64,000 nt of DNA from contig NZ_SULH01000001.1 of the NCBI RefSeq assembly GCF_007115095.1, positions 62,001 through 126,000 of the forward strand, written 5' to 3'. The notes beneath the pieces are model-generated. The model saw nothing but the letters and a program-made list of their open reading frames with translations. It was not told the DNA's origin and searched no databases. The stretch comes from Levilactobacillus enshiensis (lineage in GTDB: Bacteria; Bacillota; Bacilli; Lactobacillales; Lactobacillaceae). Positions within the stretch are counted from its first letter, which is position 1, and every line of letters begins with the position of its first letter. This document shows positions 7,818-16,167 of this stretch, in pieces. The translations under genes were made by a program, and so were the position numbers.

Positions 7818-7928
7818 AACCATTCGTAAGAAATTCAGAATGTATAAAATTGGAAATTTTAGGGACCTGCGGCGACGACTTTTAAATAGCAGCGCCAAGC
7901 AACCTAAATCATCAAGGAGGAACCACGT

Positions 7929-8597
7929 GTGACACTCACGACCGCAACAAACTATTTACTCTTGACCGAAAGAATCGGGCAGAAACCGACTCTCCGTACT
8001 CGGTTCACAGCCCAAGCCTATTTCGTCTTGGGCGCCTTACTCGATTTGATCGATCAACGGGTGCTGGTCGTGACGGGGGATAACCTCGCAATTGCGGACG
8101 ACGCACAGTGGGAGAACCTCCCGTCTTATCTGTCGGCCTTTAAGATGCGGCTGCGCAATGACTTGATGCAGACCCCCCAGTTAAAGTCGATTCTAAAATT
8201 GGTGACCAGCTGGGATATTGCCAACACCATTTACGATGGCATTGGGGCTGAGACCTTGGCTGCTGGGACCACGGAACGGGTTTTATTTCAAAACAACCTG
8301 ACACCACACGTGATTTACGAGCCTAAGGCGGCCAGTCGTCAGCAGGTGATCACCACCTTAAAGCAGCAGTTACAATCCGGTCAGGTGACCCACACGACGC
8401 TGAATCTCTTGATCATCCTAGAGCAAGAAGACGCGTTGAACTGGATATTTGGTGAGACCGAAATGACCACGCTGACTGGCCGCTTGCAACAGGTCACGGC
8501 CAACGATGCCTACGCCCAGATGGTCAAACAACTCACGACCGCTGCGAGTGAGATCATTGTGACCAAAAAGTTCTGGATGGACGGCTGGTTGAGTTAG
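7929..8597 (+). CDS. GPP34-family (Golgi phosphoprotein 3-like) protein
   Basis: A 222-residue soluble, mostly helical protein with a GTG start preceded by AAGGAGGA. The pattern fits the GPP34 domain: an N-terminal LLLTERIG segment, a helix with LGALLDLIDQRVLVVTGDNL, a charged middle helix, and a late hydrophobic helix (TLNLLIILEQEDALNWIF). Eukaryotic GOLPH3 binds phosphatidylinositol-4-phosphate; the role of bacterial homologues is not settled. It stands alone between two terminator-like hairpins, so context gives no clue. The family call rests on overall pattern rather than a unique motif. Confidence 0.6.
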   Translation: MTLTTATNYLLLTERIGQKPTLRTRFTAQAYFVLGALLDLIDQRVLVVTGDNLAIADDAQWENLPSYLSAFKMRLRNDLMQTPQLKSILKLVTSWDIANTIYDGIGAETLAAGTTERVLFQNNLTPHVIYEPKAASRQQVITTLKQQLQSGQVTHTTLNLLIILEQEDALNWIFGETEMTTLTGRLQQVTANDAYAQMVKQLTTAASEIIVTKKFWMDGWLS

Positions 8598-8604
8598 TCA
8601 AGTG

Positions 8605-8662
8605 ATGAAAATAGGTCCAGTACCAGTTTGTGAAAGCAAATCGGTGCGGGGCCTTTTTGGCG
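8605..8662 (+). terminator. Imperfect hairpin terminator after the GPP34 gene
   Basis: GGTCCAGTACCAGTTTG and CAAATCGGTGCGGGGCC pair with a few mismatches around a short loop, followed by TTTTT. Confidence 0.65.
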
Positions 8663-9021
8663 CTACGTGATTGGCGGCGTGGGACGGTATAAATTTTATA
8701 AATTTGATGGACACCACCGCGCACTCAATGTTCAAATTGTAAGGATACTTTTCCAAGATCAGCTGCGACTAATGGAAAAATTTTGGTGCAAGTGGACGGG
8801 GGATTTTATAACCATTGACTGGCTGATGACGTTTAATAATGAGAACAGTATTGATGATTAATCCCGTTTTTTACAGAAATAGTCGACTAAATGACCCTAA
8901 AATTCGTCAAATTCGACAAAATATCAAGATATTTATCAATTCGGCCGTTCGAGCATTGTTTTGCGCCCGAAAATGCCCTATAGTTAAGTTGTGAAGACTT
9001 TATCAAAAGGGGATGTATGGC
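8663..9021 (+). promoter_or_regulatory. Intergenic region with the transhydrogenase promoter
   Basis: A 64-codon open frame here has no ribosome site and no recognisable product, so it is not called. A promoter TTGTTT (8956-8961), 17 bases, TATAGT (8979-8984) lies about 40 bases before pntAA. Upstream is a short dyad (TTCGTCAAATTCGACAA, near 8911) of unknown meaning. Confidence 0.6.
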
Positions 9022-10230
9022 ATGTCAATTACCATTTCGGCTTTGAAAGAAGCACCTGGCGAGAACCGGGTCGCTCTATCACCGGACGTTGTTCGCAAGC
9101 TGGTCAAAAGTGATTATCAAGTGCTGATCGAACAGGGCGCCGGTGAAAGCGCCTTCTATCAGGATGCTGTCTACACGGATGCGGGGGCTAAAGTTGTTGA
9201 CCGCGCTGCTGCTGTTAAGCAGGCGACCATTATCGCAACAGTTGGCCAACCGGGTGACGACGTTGTCGACCAATTACAAGCTGGTCAGACGCTTTTAGGG
9301 TTATTATCACCATTAACGGATTTAGATTTCGTTAAGAAATTAGCGGCTAAAAAAGTTAATGCGTTGGCATTTGAACTTTTGCCACGGACGGTTTCACGGG
9401 CACAAACGATGGACGTTTTAAGTTCACAAGCCAGTGTAGCCGGTTACAAAGCAGCCTTGTTGGCGGCAGACCGGTTCTCACGGTATCTGCCAATGATGAT
9501 CACCGCTGCGGGGACTGCCAAGCCAACCAAGGTCTTAGTCTTAGGGACTGGGGTTGCAGGCCTGCAAGCGATTGGGACTGCTAAACGGTTAGGTGCGATG
9601 GTTTCCGGGTACGATATTCGTCCAGCATCACGGGGCGAAGTTGAATCCCTGGGGGCAACGTTCCTGACGACCTCTGTTTCGGCCACTGGTGAAGGCGGTT
9701 ACGCGCGGGCATTGACTCCCGAAGAAACCGCCCAACAACAGGCAGAATTAGCTGAATTTATTGCCCAAAACGACGTGGTCATCACGACCGCACAAGTTCC
9801 TGGGCGACGGCCACCATTACTGGTTACCCAGAAATCAGTGGACGAAGCTAAGGCCGGCAAACTCTTTATCGATTTAGCTGCCAGTGATTTAGGCGGTAAC
9901 GTAGCTGGTTCTAAGCCAGATGAAACGGTGACGACGCCAAATGACGCCCAAATCGTGGGTGCCGGCGATATGGCCAGTCAACTGCCAGCTTCCGCTTCTG
10001 ACATGTACGCCAAGAACGTTCAGTCGGTCATCACGGATATTACCAAAGATGGCGAACTTGTCCTTGACGTGGACGATGAAGTGGTTGGCGAATTGCTCGC
10101 GACGTACCAAGGGGAAATTATCAGTAGTCGCGAACGCTCGGCGATGAAGCTACCAGAACGTCACCCTGCTAGCGCGGAGGAGACGCCCGCCGATCAACCA
10201 GACGATAAAAAAGGAGTTGATCAAGCATGA
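9022..10230 (+). CDS. pntAA: NAD(P) transhydrogenase alpha subunit, NAD-binding domain I
   Basis: A 402-residue cytoplasmic subunit of the proton-translocating transhydrogenase, which transfers hydride between NAD(H) and NADP(H). It opens with ISALKEAPGENRVALSP, the alanine dehydrogenase/PNT N-terminal domain. The NAD fold LGTGVAGLQAIGTAKRLG with its following YDIRP is at about residues 170-200. The C-terminus is a charged linker. ATG 9022 is chosen because AAAAGGGG lies nine bases upstream; the ATG at 9013 is too close. It overlaps pntAB by four bases. Domains I, II and III are split over three genes here. Confidence 0.95.
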   Translation: MSITISALKEAPGENRVALSPDVVRKLVKSDYQVLIEQGAGESAFYQDAVYTDAGAKVVDRAAAVKQATIIATVGQPGDDVVDQLQAGQTLLGLLSPLTDLDFVKKLAAKKVNALAFELLPRTVSRAQTMDVLSSQASVAGYKAALLAADRFSRYLPMMITAAGTAKPTKVLVLGTGVAGLQAIGTAKRLGAMVSGYDIRPASRGEVESLGATFLTTSVSATGEGGYARALTPEETAQQQAELAEFIAQNDVVITTAQVPGRRPPLLVTQKSVDEAKAGKLFIDLAASDLGGNVAGSKPDETVTTPNDAQIVGAGDMASQLPASASDMYAKNVQSVITDITKDGELVLDVDDEVVGELLATYQGEIISSRERSAMKLPERHPASAEETPADQPDDKKGVDQA

Positions 10231-10538
10231 GTGAAGAACTATTTACGAACTTAGCAATCTTTGTTTTGAGTCTATTAGTCGGATTTGAAGTTATGAGTAA
10301 AATTCCAGCAACCTTACAGACCCCAATGATGTCTGGGGCCAATGCGATTCACGGGGTCGTTGTCGTGGGGGCATTTGTCATCGCGGCTGAGGCCAACAGC
10401 TGGGTCTTCTATTGTTTAGCATTCTTTGGGGCCTTCTTTGCGGCCGTTAACGTTGCGGGTGGTTATACCGTTACCGACCGGATGTTAGGAATGTTTGACC
10501 GCAAACCAGCAGCCAAAAAGGAGGATGATCAGAAATGA
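10227..10538 (+). CDS. pntAB: NAD(P) transhydrogenase alpha subunit, membrane domain II part
   Basis: A 103-residue membrane protein with three to four helices: FTNLAIFVLSLLVGFEV, an amphipathic segment holding the conserved TPMMSGANAIHGVVVVGA, and FYCLAFFGAFFAAVNVAGGYTVTDRML. This is the first part of the proton channel. Both ends overlap the neighbouring genes by four bases (ATGA), so the three subunits are translationally coupled and probably made in fixed ratio. Confidence 0.95.
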   Translation: MSEELFTNLAIFVLSLLVGFEVMSKIPATLQTPMMSGANAIHGVVVVGAFVIAAEANSWVFYCLAFFGAFFAAVNVAGGYTVTDRMLGMFDRKPAAKKEDDQK

Positions 10539-11950
10539 GTGCCTTACAGACGATTTCTTCCTTAATTTATTTGATATCCGCGGTCTGCTACGTTCTCGGT
10601 GTGCACATGATGCGTTCACCAAAGACCGCTCGGCGCGGGAATGGCCTGTCAGCCGTTGGGATGTTCCTGGCCGTCATCACAATTATTGTGACGATTATTG
10701 TTGAAGGTAAAATTGATGCCATTGGCTGGGTTGTCTTGATCTTGGGCCTGGCTCTGGGGATCCTTTATGGGGTCGTCAAAGCACGTAAGGTGCCAATGAC
10801 CGATGTGCCACAACTGGTTAGTCTGTTCAACGCCGTTGGTGGTGGTGCTGCCGCCGTTATCGGGATCTTCGATTACTTACTTAAAGGTGACGGTGCTAGC
10901 TTAAGTATCGCCTTCTCCCTACCAGTTTTGCTGGACGTTATCATTGGGGGAATCACCTTCTCCGGGTCATTGATTGCGACCGGGAAACTTTCAGGTCACG
11001 TCTCCGGGAAGCCAATTACGGTGCCTGGTGCACGGATCTTAAACATTATTGTGGTCATTGCCATTTTAGCTTCAGCTTGGTTCATGATCGGTTCACCAAC
11101 CAATATCTGGTATGTCATCTTAGCCTTGGCCATGAGTTTGGTCTTCGGGCTGTTAATGACGTTGCCAATTGGTGGGGCCGACATGCCGGTCGTGGTTTCA
11201 CTGTTAAACGCCTTCACCGGTTTAGCGGTTGCCTTTGCCGGGTTCGTTATCAATAACCAAGTCTTAATCATTGCCGGTGCCTTAGTTGGGGCTGCCGGGA
11301 CCATCTTGACCTTACAGATGGCCGACGCCATGAACCGGTCCGTGGCCAACATTTTGGCTGGGGGCTTTGGGACTGGTGACAGCGATACAGGTAGTGCTGC
11401 GGACGCCGTACCAGTTGACGTTAAGGAAACCTCTGCTGACGATATTGGGTTGCAATTGGCCTACGCTCAGAACGTCATGATCGTTCCTGGGTATGGGTTA
11501 GCCGCTGCGCAAGCACAACATGAAGTTGCCGAATTGGCCAAGGTCTTGACCGATAAAGGCATCAATGTAAACTATGCCATTCACCCAGTTGCTGGACGGA
11601 TGCCTGGTCACATGAACGTGCTGTTGGCGGATGTCAACGTGCCTTATGAACAAATGAAGCAGTTGGACGATGCCAACCCAATGTTCGAAAGTACCGACGT
11701 CTCGCTGGTCATTGGGGCCAACGATGTTACCAACCCGTTAGCGCGGGAAAGTGGTAACGAAATTTCTGGGATGCCAATTCTGGACGTCGACAAGTCGAAG
11801 TCTGTCGTGGTGATCAAGCGTTCCATGAGTACTGGGTATGCCGGCGTGCAAAACCCACTGTTCTCCATGGACAACACGCAAATGTTCTTCTCCGATGCTA
11901 AGAAGGGGCTGCAAGACATTGTCGCTTCAACGAAGCAATACTTGGAGTAA
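10535..11950 (+). CDS. pntB: NAD(P) transhydrogenase beta subunit
   Basis: A 471-residue subunit. The N-terminal two thirds form about nine membrane helices of the proton channel, including LPIGGADMPVVVSLLNAFTG. The C-terminal domain III binds NADP(H): IVPGYGLAAAQAQHEVAEL, AIHPVAGRMPGHMNVLLADV and IGANDVTNPLAR. In lactobacilli the enzyme would supply NADPH or balance the two pools using the proton gradient. Last gene of the operon, followed by a strong terminator. Confidence 0.96.
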   Translation: MSALQTISSLIYLISAVCYVLGVHMMRSPKTARRGNGLSAVGMFLAVITIIVTIIVEGKIDAIGWVVLILGLALGILYGVVKARKVPMTDVPQLVSLFNAVGGGAAAVIGIFDYLLKGDGASLSIAFSLPVLLDVIIGGITFSGSLIATGKLSGHVSGKPITVPGARILNIIVVIAILASAWFMIGSPTNIWYVILALAMSLVFGLLMTLPIGGADMPVVVSLLNAFTGLAVAFAGFVINNQVLIIAGALVGAAGTILTLQMADAMNRSVANILAGGFGTGDSDTGSAADAVPVDVKETSADDIGLQLAYAQNVMIVPGYGLAAAQAQHEVAELAKVLTDKGINVNYAIHPVAGRMPGHMNVLLADVNVPYEQMKQLDDANPMFESTDVSLVIGANDVTNPLARESGNEISGMPILDVDKSKSVVVIKRSMSTGYAGVQNPLFSMDNTQMFFSDAKKGLQDIVASTKQYLE

Positions 11951-11976
11951 GCGAGCAGAAATTGTAAATGCGTCAA

Positions 11977-12028
11977 ATTAAAGCGTCACGTTAGTTGCCA
12001 ATTTGGTGGCTAGCGTGACGCTTTTTTA
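11977..12028 (+). terminator. Terminator of the pnt operon
   Basis: AAAGCGTCACG and CGTGACGCTTTTTT form the outer stem, with TTGCCAATTTGGTGGC as an inner arm region. Confidence 0.93.
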
Positions 12029-12046
12029 TGACCTGATGTTTTACAG

Positions 12047-12214
12047 CTAGGAGTCTTCCTTTCGTCGCTGTTTGATGATGACAGCAAGTGAACCGGCCAC
12101 GTAGAGCGTTAAGCCCAAGATGTGAATCAGAGTGAATGTCATCGTACTGGCGAGATATAAGAAGACAAAGATAGCGATAGTAGTGGCAAACTCGCTTTTC
12201 TTCAGATATTCCAT
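12047..12214 (-). CDS. 55-residue two-helix membrane protein, unidentified
   Basis: An open frame from ATG 12214 to TAG, reading MEYLKKSEFATTIAIF and ending KQRRKEDS. Two hydrophobic segments (about residues 10-27 and 29-47) are flanked by basic ends, giving a hairpin topology with both ends inside. A weak AGTAGG lies ten bases upstream. It faces the pnt terminator and is divergent from the GntR operon. No family is recognised. The coding call rests on its composition, its membrane pattern and the otherwise empty interval. Confidence 0.55.
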   Translation of the reverse strand: MEYLKKSEFATTIAIFVFLYLASTMTFTLIHILGLTLYVAGSLAVIIKQRRKEDS

Positions 12215-12267
12215 TAGAATGCGCCTACTTTCTCAATGCTTAGGCACAGTATACGACTACGGCATAA

Positions 12268-12363
12268 GGTGTAGGCGGCATTGGACAGGAGATAGCCCGG
12301 TCAGCGAACAATCTGTTGGCAGGGGCTATGTTAGTGGCGACCAGTGGGGTGTAGGCGGCCACT
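12268..12363. repeat. 12-bp direct repeat and two hairpins upstream of the GntR operon
   Basis: GGTGTAGGCGGC occurs at 12268-12279 and 12348-12359. Between and across them, ATAGCCC pairs with GGGCTAT (near 12292-12330), and TTAGTGGC pairs approximately with GGCCACTAA (12331-12365). No gene lies here. The meaning is unknown; it may be a decayed small repeat element. Confidence 0.5.
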
Positions 12364-12376
12364 AAATAGCGAGGGC

Positions 12377-12427
12377 TTGCCAATCATCAAAATCCATGTT
12401 ATAGTGTAATGGTAAAATATAACACTA
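12377..12427 (+). promoter_or_regulatory. Promoter and inverted-repeat operator of the GntR-ABC operon
   Basis: TTGCCA (12377-12382), 17 bases, TATAGT (12400-12405). The dyad TAGTGT (12402-12407) and ACACTA (12422-12427) begins inside the -10 element. This is where a YtrA-type GntR repressor encoded by the first gene would bind (inference from family behaviour). Confidence 0.7.
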
Positions 12428-12442
12428 GGGAGGCAGGACAAT

Positions 12443-12817
12443 ATGAAGTTTGATGATAAGGTACCAATTTACTATCAAATCAAGAATTACCTTTATCATG
12501 AAATGATGACTGGCACGCTTGGACCAGGGGATAAGCTACCAGCAGTTCGCCAGCTAGCGGTTGACTTAACGGTCAACGTCAATACCGTTCAGCGGGCACT
12601 CGGGGAAATGATCACGGAGGGGACAATCGAGTCTCAGCGGGGAAAGGGGAATTTCGTCACGATGGATACGAATCGAATTACCCAACTAAAGGAGCAGTTA
12701 GTCATCGAGCAATTGGAACGCGTCTACAACGAATTACATGCGTTAAATTTAACGGATGAGCAGATTTTGACGAGTCTGCAGACCTATATTGAGCGAAGGG
12801 GGCAACAACATGACTAA
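12443..12817 (+). CDS. GntR family transcriptional regulator (YtrA-type)
   Basis: A 124-residue regulator. The first 70 residues form the GntR winged helix (VPIYYQIKNYLYHEMMTG, PAVRQLAVDLTVNVNTVQRAL, GTIESQRGKGNFV). The short C-terminal helical tail, without a large effector domain, is typical of the YtrA subfamily, which controls adjacent ABC transporter genes in response to cell-envelope stress. It is the first gene of a three-gene operon, overlapping the next by eight bases. GGGAGG precedes the ATG. Confidence 0.92.
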   Translation: MKFDDKVPIYYQIKNYLYHEMMTGTLGPGDKLPAVRQLAVDLTVNVNTVQRALGEMITEGTIESQRGKGNFVTMDTNRITQLKEQLVIEQLERVYNELHALNLTDEQILTSLQTYIERRGQQHD

Positions 12818-13520
12818 CGTTTTAACGATTGAGCAGTTATCCTATAAACACAATTTAAAAACGATCTTAGAGAACGTTGATTTGACCCTGGAAACGGGAA
12901 AGATTGTCGGCCTGTTAGGGGAAAACGGTGCCGGTAAAACAACGTTGATGCGGTTAATTACGGGGAGTGCCAAAGGGTCTGGAACGATTACGGTTTGTGG
13001 GGATCGGGCAGTCGCCCATCAAAAGAGCAACGTCAGCTTTACCGAACAACTCAAAGGCTTTCGGGCGAATACTAAGATTGATCGCATCGTTGATTTTTAC
13101 CGGGCGGTTTATCCAGACTTTAATGGCCAACGCTTCGAAGAGCTCGTGACGTTCTTACAGATCGATACGAGCTTAAGATTAGGGGCACTGTCCAAGGGGA
13201 TGAAGGAAAAGGTAGTCATTGCCTTGACCTTGGCCCGCCAAACGCACTTGTATCTGTTAGACGAGCCGTTTAGTGGTATTGATAGCATGAGTCGTAAGCG
13301 CATCATCAGCAGTATCATCAAATGGAAGCCGGACGACGCCACGATGATCATCAGTGACCACTATGTCTCCGAAATTGCGCCGATCCTAGATGAGATCGTG
13401 GTGGTTAAGGACCACACCATTTATACACACAGACAGAGTGATGAGATTCGCGAAGAGTTTGGCTTGGGCATCGAAGCATACTACGAAAGTCTATATGAGG
13501 GGGGCGTCAACCATGACTAG
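12810..13520 (+). CDS. ABC transporter ATP-binding protein
   Basis: A 236-residue nucleotide-binding subunit. Walker A is GENGAGKTT, the signature region reads LSKGMKEK, Walker B is LYLLDEPFSGID, and the switch histidine lies in MIISDHYV. ATG 12810 is chosen over an earlier TTG because GAAGGGGGC lies just upstream and it gives the normal N-terminus (MTNVLTIEQLSYKH). It overlaps both neighbours by eight bases. Together with the next gene it would form an exporter of YtrBC/BcrA type; substrate unknown. Confidence 0.92.
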   Translation: MTNVLTIEQLSYKHNLKTILENVDLTLETGKIVGLLGENGAGKTTLMRLITGSAKGSGTITVCGDRAVAHQKSNVSFTEQLKGFRANTKIDRIVDFYRAVYPDFNGQRFEELVTFLQIDTSLRLGALSKGMKEKVVIALTLARQTHLYLLDEPFSGIDSMSRKRIISSIIKWKPDDATMIISDHYVSEIAPILDEIVVVKDHTIYTHRQSDEIREEFGLGIEAYYESLYEGGVNHD

Positions 13521-14274
13521 TTTCGGAACGTTGTTTAAAGTCATGAGCCGTGATCGATTCCGGTTGGTGAATAAAATAATTTTGGCAGAGCTGGCTGTGA
13601 TTGCGGTAACCCTATTGTGGAGCCTGATGACCTCCGGCGTGGAAGGCGGCGAAATCTTTGGTGTCACGGGCGCCTGGTCATTTCCGACCTTCTGGATTGT
13701 ATTCATCATGTTAAGCGTCGCCAATGAGCGGGTCTTTACGCGGGATACGTACCGGTTGATTCCAATTGGGGAAACGAAACTATATACAGTTAATCTATTA
13801 TCAGCCTTTGCCATGATTTTATATTTTGCCGTGGTGCAAGTTATTTTCTACCTGGTCACGATGATGGCCGAAAAAGATTACTTATTGCGTCTATTTTCAG
13901 ATATTAGTGGTGGACCGGATACTGCAACCGCAGTGAAGGCAACGCTGGGAATGTTTATACTGGGGCTCTCAATTATCATAATGGGACTGACCACAATTTC
14001 CTTGGTCCACTTGACGGTGAGTGCGACGAATAACTTCTTACCAAATATCAGTCGGCGGGCAGTGGACATTGTGTTATACATTATCGTGATCTACTTACTC
14101 GTCCGGATTGCCATCTTTGTCTTTAACGAGATCAACAATTTCGGCAGCTTGCTCAGCACGGGGATGCAAACGCAATTTATCCTTAACATCTGCGGCGTCC
14201 TAGTGATTGCTTTGGTGGAAGCCATTATTAACGTGTTCCTACTAAAGAAGTGGGTTGAAACGATTCCGAATTAG
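13513..14274 (+). CDS. ABC transporter permease
   Basis: A 253-residue membrane protein with about six helices, beginning MTSFGTLFKVMSRDRF. ATG 13513 overlaps the upstream stop by eight bases and follows GAGGGGGGC; the frame is open further upstream but only inside the ATPase gene. It is the membrane partner of the preceding ATPase. No substrate-binding protein is encoded nearby, which fits an exporter or antimicrobial-peptide defence pump. Confidence 0.85.
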   Translation: MTSFGTLFKVMSRDRFRLVNKIILAELAVIAVTLLWSLMTSGVEGGEIFGVTGAWSFPTFWIVFIMLSVANERVFTRDTYRLIPIGETKLYTVNLLSAFAMILYFAVVQVIFYLVTMMAEKDYLLRLFSDISGGPDTATAVKATLGMFILGLSIIIMGLTTISLVHLTVSATNNFLPNISRRAVDIVLYIIVIYLLVRIAIFVFNEINNFGSLLSTGMQTQFILNICGVLVIALVEAIINVFLLKKWVETIPN

Positions 14275-14286
14275 AATTTTGATCAG

Positions 14287-14334
14287 ATTAAAAAGGAGTC
14301 AACTTAGCATTATTGCTAGGTTGGCTCCTTTTTG
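14287..14334 (+). terminator. Terminator of the GntR-ABC operon
   Basis: AAAAAGGAGTCAACTTAGCA and TGCTAGGTTGGCTCCTTTTT form a long stem with two weak pairs and a four-base loop. Confidence 0.93.
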
Positions 14335-14479
14335 AGTGATAGCAACTAAAAATTGAGCCTGAAGAAGTGATTCTAATCTTGGTCAGCAGCGATGATTAGA
14401 TTTGCTTTTAGCGCTGACAGTTAGCTCATTGCTAAATCTAGGATGACGTCTTAATTGACAGCGCGTTAAGTAGCCGTGA

Positions 14480-14632
14480 GTGAGTCAAATTTGGACTCAG
14501 CCGTGGGATTTTTCAAGTGTTCTCCTTGAAAAATGGCGTCTTTGAGACAGCGATTTTCTGGCTCAAAGCGAGGCCAAAGACCGCTTCTCAGGCTTTGGCC
14601 GTCCTCCCCACCGCGTTCCAGTCCAAATTTGG
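14480..14632 (-). ncRNA. Multi-hairpin noncoding element (possible structured RNA or dispersed repeat)
   Basis: No gene lies in 14335-14652, but the region is dense in complementarity. A 12-base arm at 14486-14497 pairs perfectly with 14620-14631. It encloses three hairpins: 14508-14517 with 14525-14534 (10 perfect pairs), 14540-14550 with 14558-14568 (10 of 11), and 14572-14579 with 14593-14600 (8 perfect). A fourth hairpin, TGAGTC/GACTCA at 14481-14499, overlaps the closing arm, so the two folds exclude each other. Strand is uncertain; the minus strand places it downstream of the ROK gene. The layout suggests a folded RNA or a mobile noncoding repeat; no known class is recognised. Confidence 0.55.
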
Positions 14633-14652
14633 CGAACGGTAAGGCGGCATTG

Positions 14653-15771
14653 TTAGAGGTTGGCCAATTGTTCGCGGATGGCCGGAATGGCCGCGCCGAT
14701 TGCAACGGCGTGGTCGCTGACCGTTCCCAAGTGGAGATAGCTTTCGGTTTCGGGGAACACGGATAGTTTTTTTAAGCGCGCTTTTAAGGCGGTCAGGTCC
14801 TTCTCCGTCAGGTGTTTGGTGATGGCTCCCGCAAGAACTAAGGGAATGTCGACAAACATGTGCAGGTTGTAAATTGATTCTGCCAAGTAGTCGAGGTAGC
14901 GTTCGAAACGCTTGCTGACGGCCGGATCGTGATGGCGAAGGTCACTGAAAAAGTTAGCGGCAGCTTCGTTGGGCTGTAACAAGGAGCTCAATGAGCAGTA
15001 AGTTTCAATGCAGCCACGGCGGCCACAGTAACAGACAGGACCGTCAATGGAGTTCAACGTGATATGTTCCATGGTGCCATTTCGACCACTGGGACTGTTG
15101 AGCATTTTACCGTTAATGATGATGGCGGTGCCAATGTGTTCGCCAATCGACAGAAAGATCCCGTCGGTCGGATGCTGCGCGTATTCCGCCCGAGCCACGC
15201 AATCCGCGTCGTGATAAAAGGTGACGGGGAAGGGCAGGTATTGCCCAAAATTAGCAGCCTTCATCCCTGTGCAGTTGAGAATTTTACCATAGAGAATAGT
15301 GGTCCCATCGTTAGAGATGAGTCCCTGAATCCCAATACCGACGCCGGAAATCTGAGTCAAACTGAAGCCACGGTCTTTGATGGCGGCGAGAATCTGTTGG
15401 GCCAAAGCTGCGGCATACTGGTCGTCATTGGCAAAGGGCAGTGAGATTGTGTGGAGCGTGAGCACTTCTTTACGTAAATTCAAAACGGTCATGGTCGCAT
15501 AGTTCGCAAAAATTTCGACACCGACACTTAGGCTGACATTCGGGTCGATCGCATAGGCGGTGGCGCGGCGGCCAATTAAGGATTTGAGCTGACCACTTTT
15601 GACAATCAACTGCTGCTTAGTTAGTTTCTGCAAGTTGGCGCTAACGGTGGGGAGACTCAGGTTCAATTGGTCTGCGATATCTTGCTTGGATAATTTTTCA
15701 TTAGCGTAAAGCAAGTGATAAATATCGGAGTAATTCGAATGTTGAATGGACTGCATGTTACTTGTACTCAT
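14653..15771 (-). CDS. ROK family transcriptional repressor of the polyol locus
   Basis: A 372-residue regulator. An N-terminal winged helix (about residues 10-75, LSKQDIADQLNLSLPTVSANL) is joined to a ROK sugar-binding domain. That domain contains GVGIGIQGLIS, the DADCVARAE region, and a zinc site CYCGRRGCIETY. Such XylR/NagC-type proteins repress sugar genes until their sugar or sugar phosphate binds. It is divergent from the GPH symporter gene, with the regulatory region between them, so it most likely controls the symporter, dehydrogenase and kinase downstream. A TTTTATAAAA box found twice in that locus is the candidate operator. Confidence 0.9.
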   Translation of the reverse strand: MSTSNMQSIQHSNYSDIYHLLYANEKLSKQDIADQLNLSLPTVSANLQKLTKQQLIVKSGQLKSLIGRRATAYAIDPNVSLSVGVEIFANYATMTVLNLRKEVLTLHTISLPFANDDQYAAALAQQILAAIKDRGFSLTQISGVGIGIQGLISNDGTTILYGKILNCTGMKAANFGQYLPFPVTFYHDADCVARAEYAQHPTDGIFLSIGEHIGTAIIINGKMLNSPSGRNGTMEHITLNSIDGPVCYCGRRGCIETYCSLSSLLQPNEAAANFFSDLRHHDPAVSKRFERYLDYLAESIYNLHMFVDIPLVLAGAITKHLTEKDLTALKARLKKLSVFPETESYLHLGTVSDHAVAIGAAIPAIREQLANL

Positions 15772-16167
15772 AGCTAGCTCCTTTCAGTGGTGTAATTACA
15801 CTTAGTTTATCACAGTTTATCCAAATAGAAAGTCAATTTACAAAATAATGTAACCGTTATCAATTAAAGTGAATGAATAACTGGTCTAGGTAATTTCAGG
15901 GGAGTCGTCACTAAAAATTAGGAGCAAACGGGGTTCTTGTTCAATTTATAGATAAGAATAATTATCTAGCTAAAATTTGACGACCGAAAGATTGGGGGAA
16001 ATTAGTCGTATCAAGGGCTCCTAAACGGTATAGGCAACCTGTGAAATAGATAATTAAATGGAAAATCAATTGCCAATGTAACCGATTGCAGATATAATGG
16101 CAACTGAATTGATTTTATAAAATGCATTTATAAAACAGTTTTCTATTTTACAAGAGGGGTGTTTCTG
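15772..16167 (+). promoter_or_regulatory. Divergent control region: two cre sites, promoter and operator
   Basis: TGTAACCGTTATCA (15849-15862) matches the CcpA consensus TGWAANCGNTNWCA fully. TGTAACCGATTGCA (16077-16090) matches 13 of 14 and lies inside the spacer of a promoter TTGCCA (16070-16075), 17 bases, TATAAT (16093-16098). A near-palindrome TTTTATAAAATGCATTTATAAAA (16113-16135) follows and is the likely ROK operator. The layout predicts catabolite repression plus substrate induction of the symporter gene. Confidence 0.78.

Noticed and set aside
8667-8861. 64-codon frame between the GPP34 gene and pntAA
   Set aside because: No ribosome site, a GTG start, composition unlike a protein, and it overlaps the region needed for the pnt promoter.
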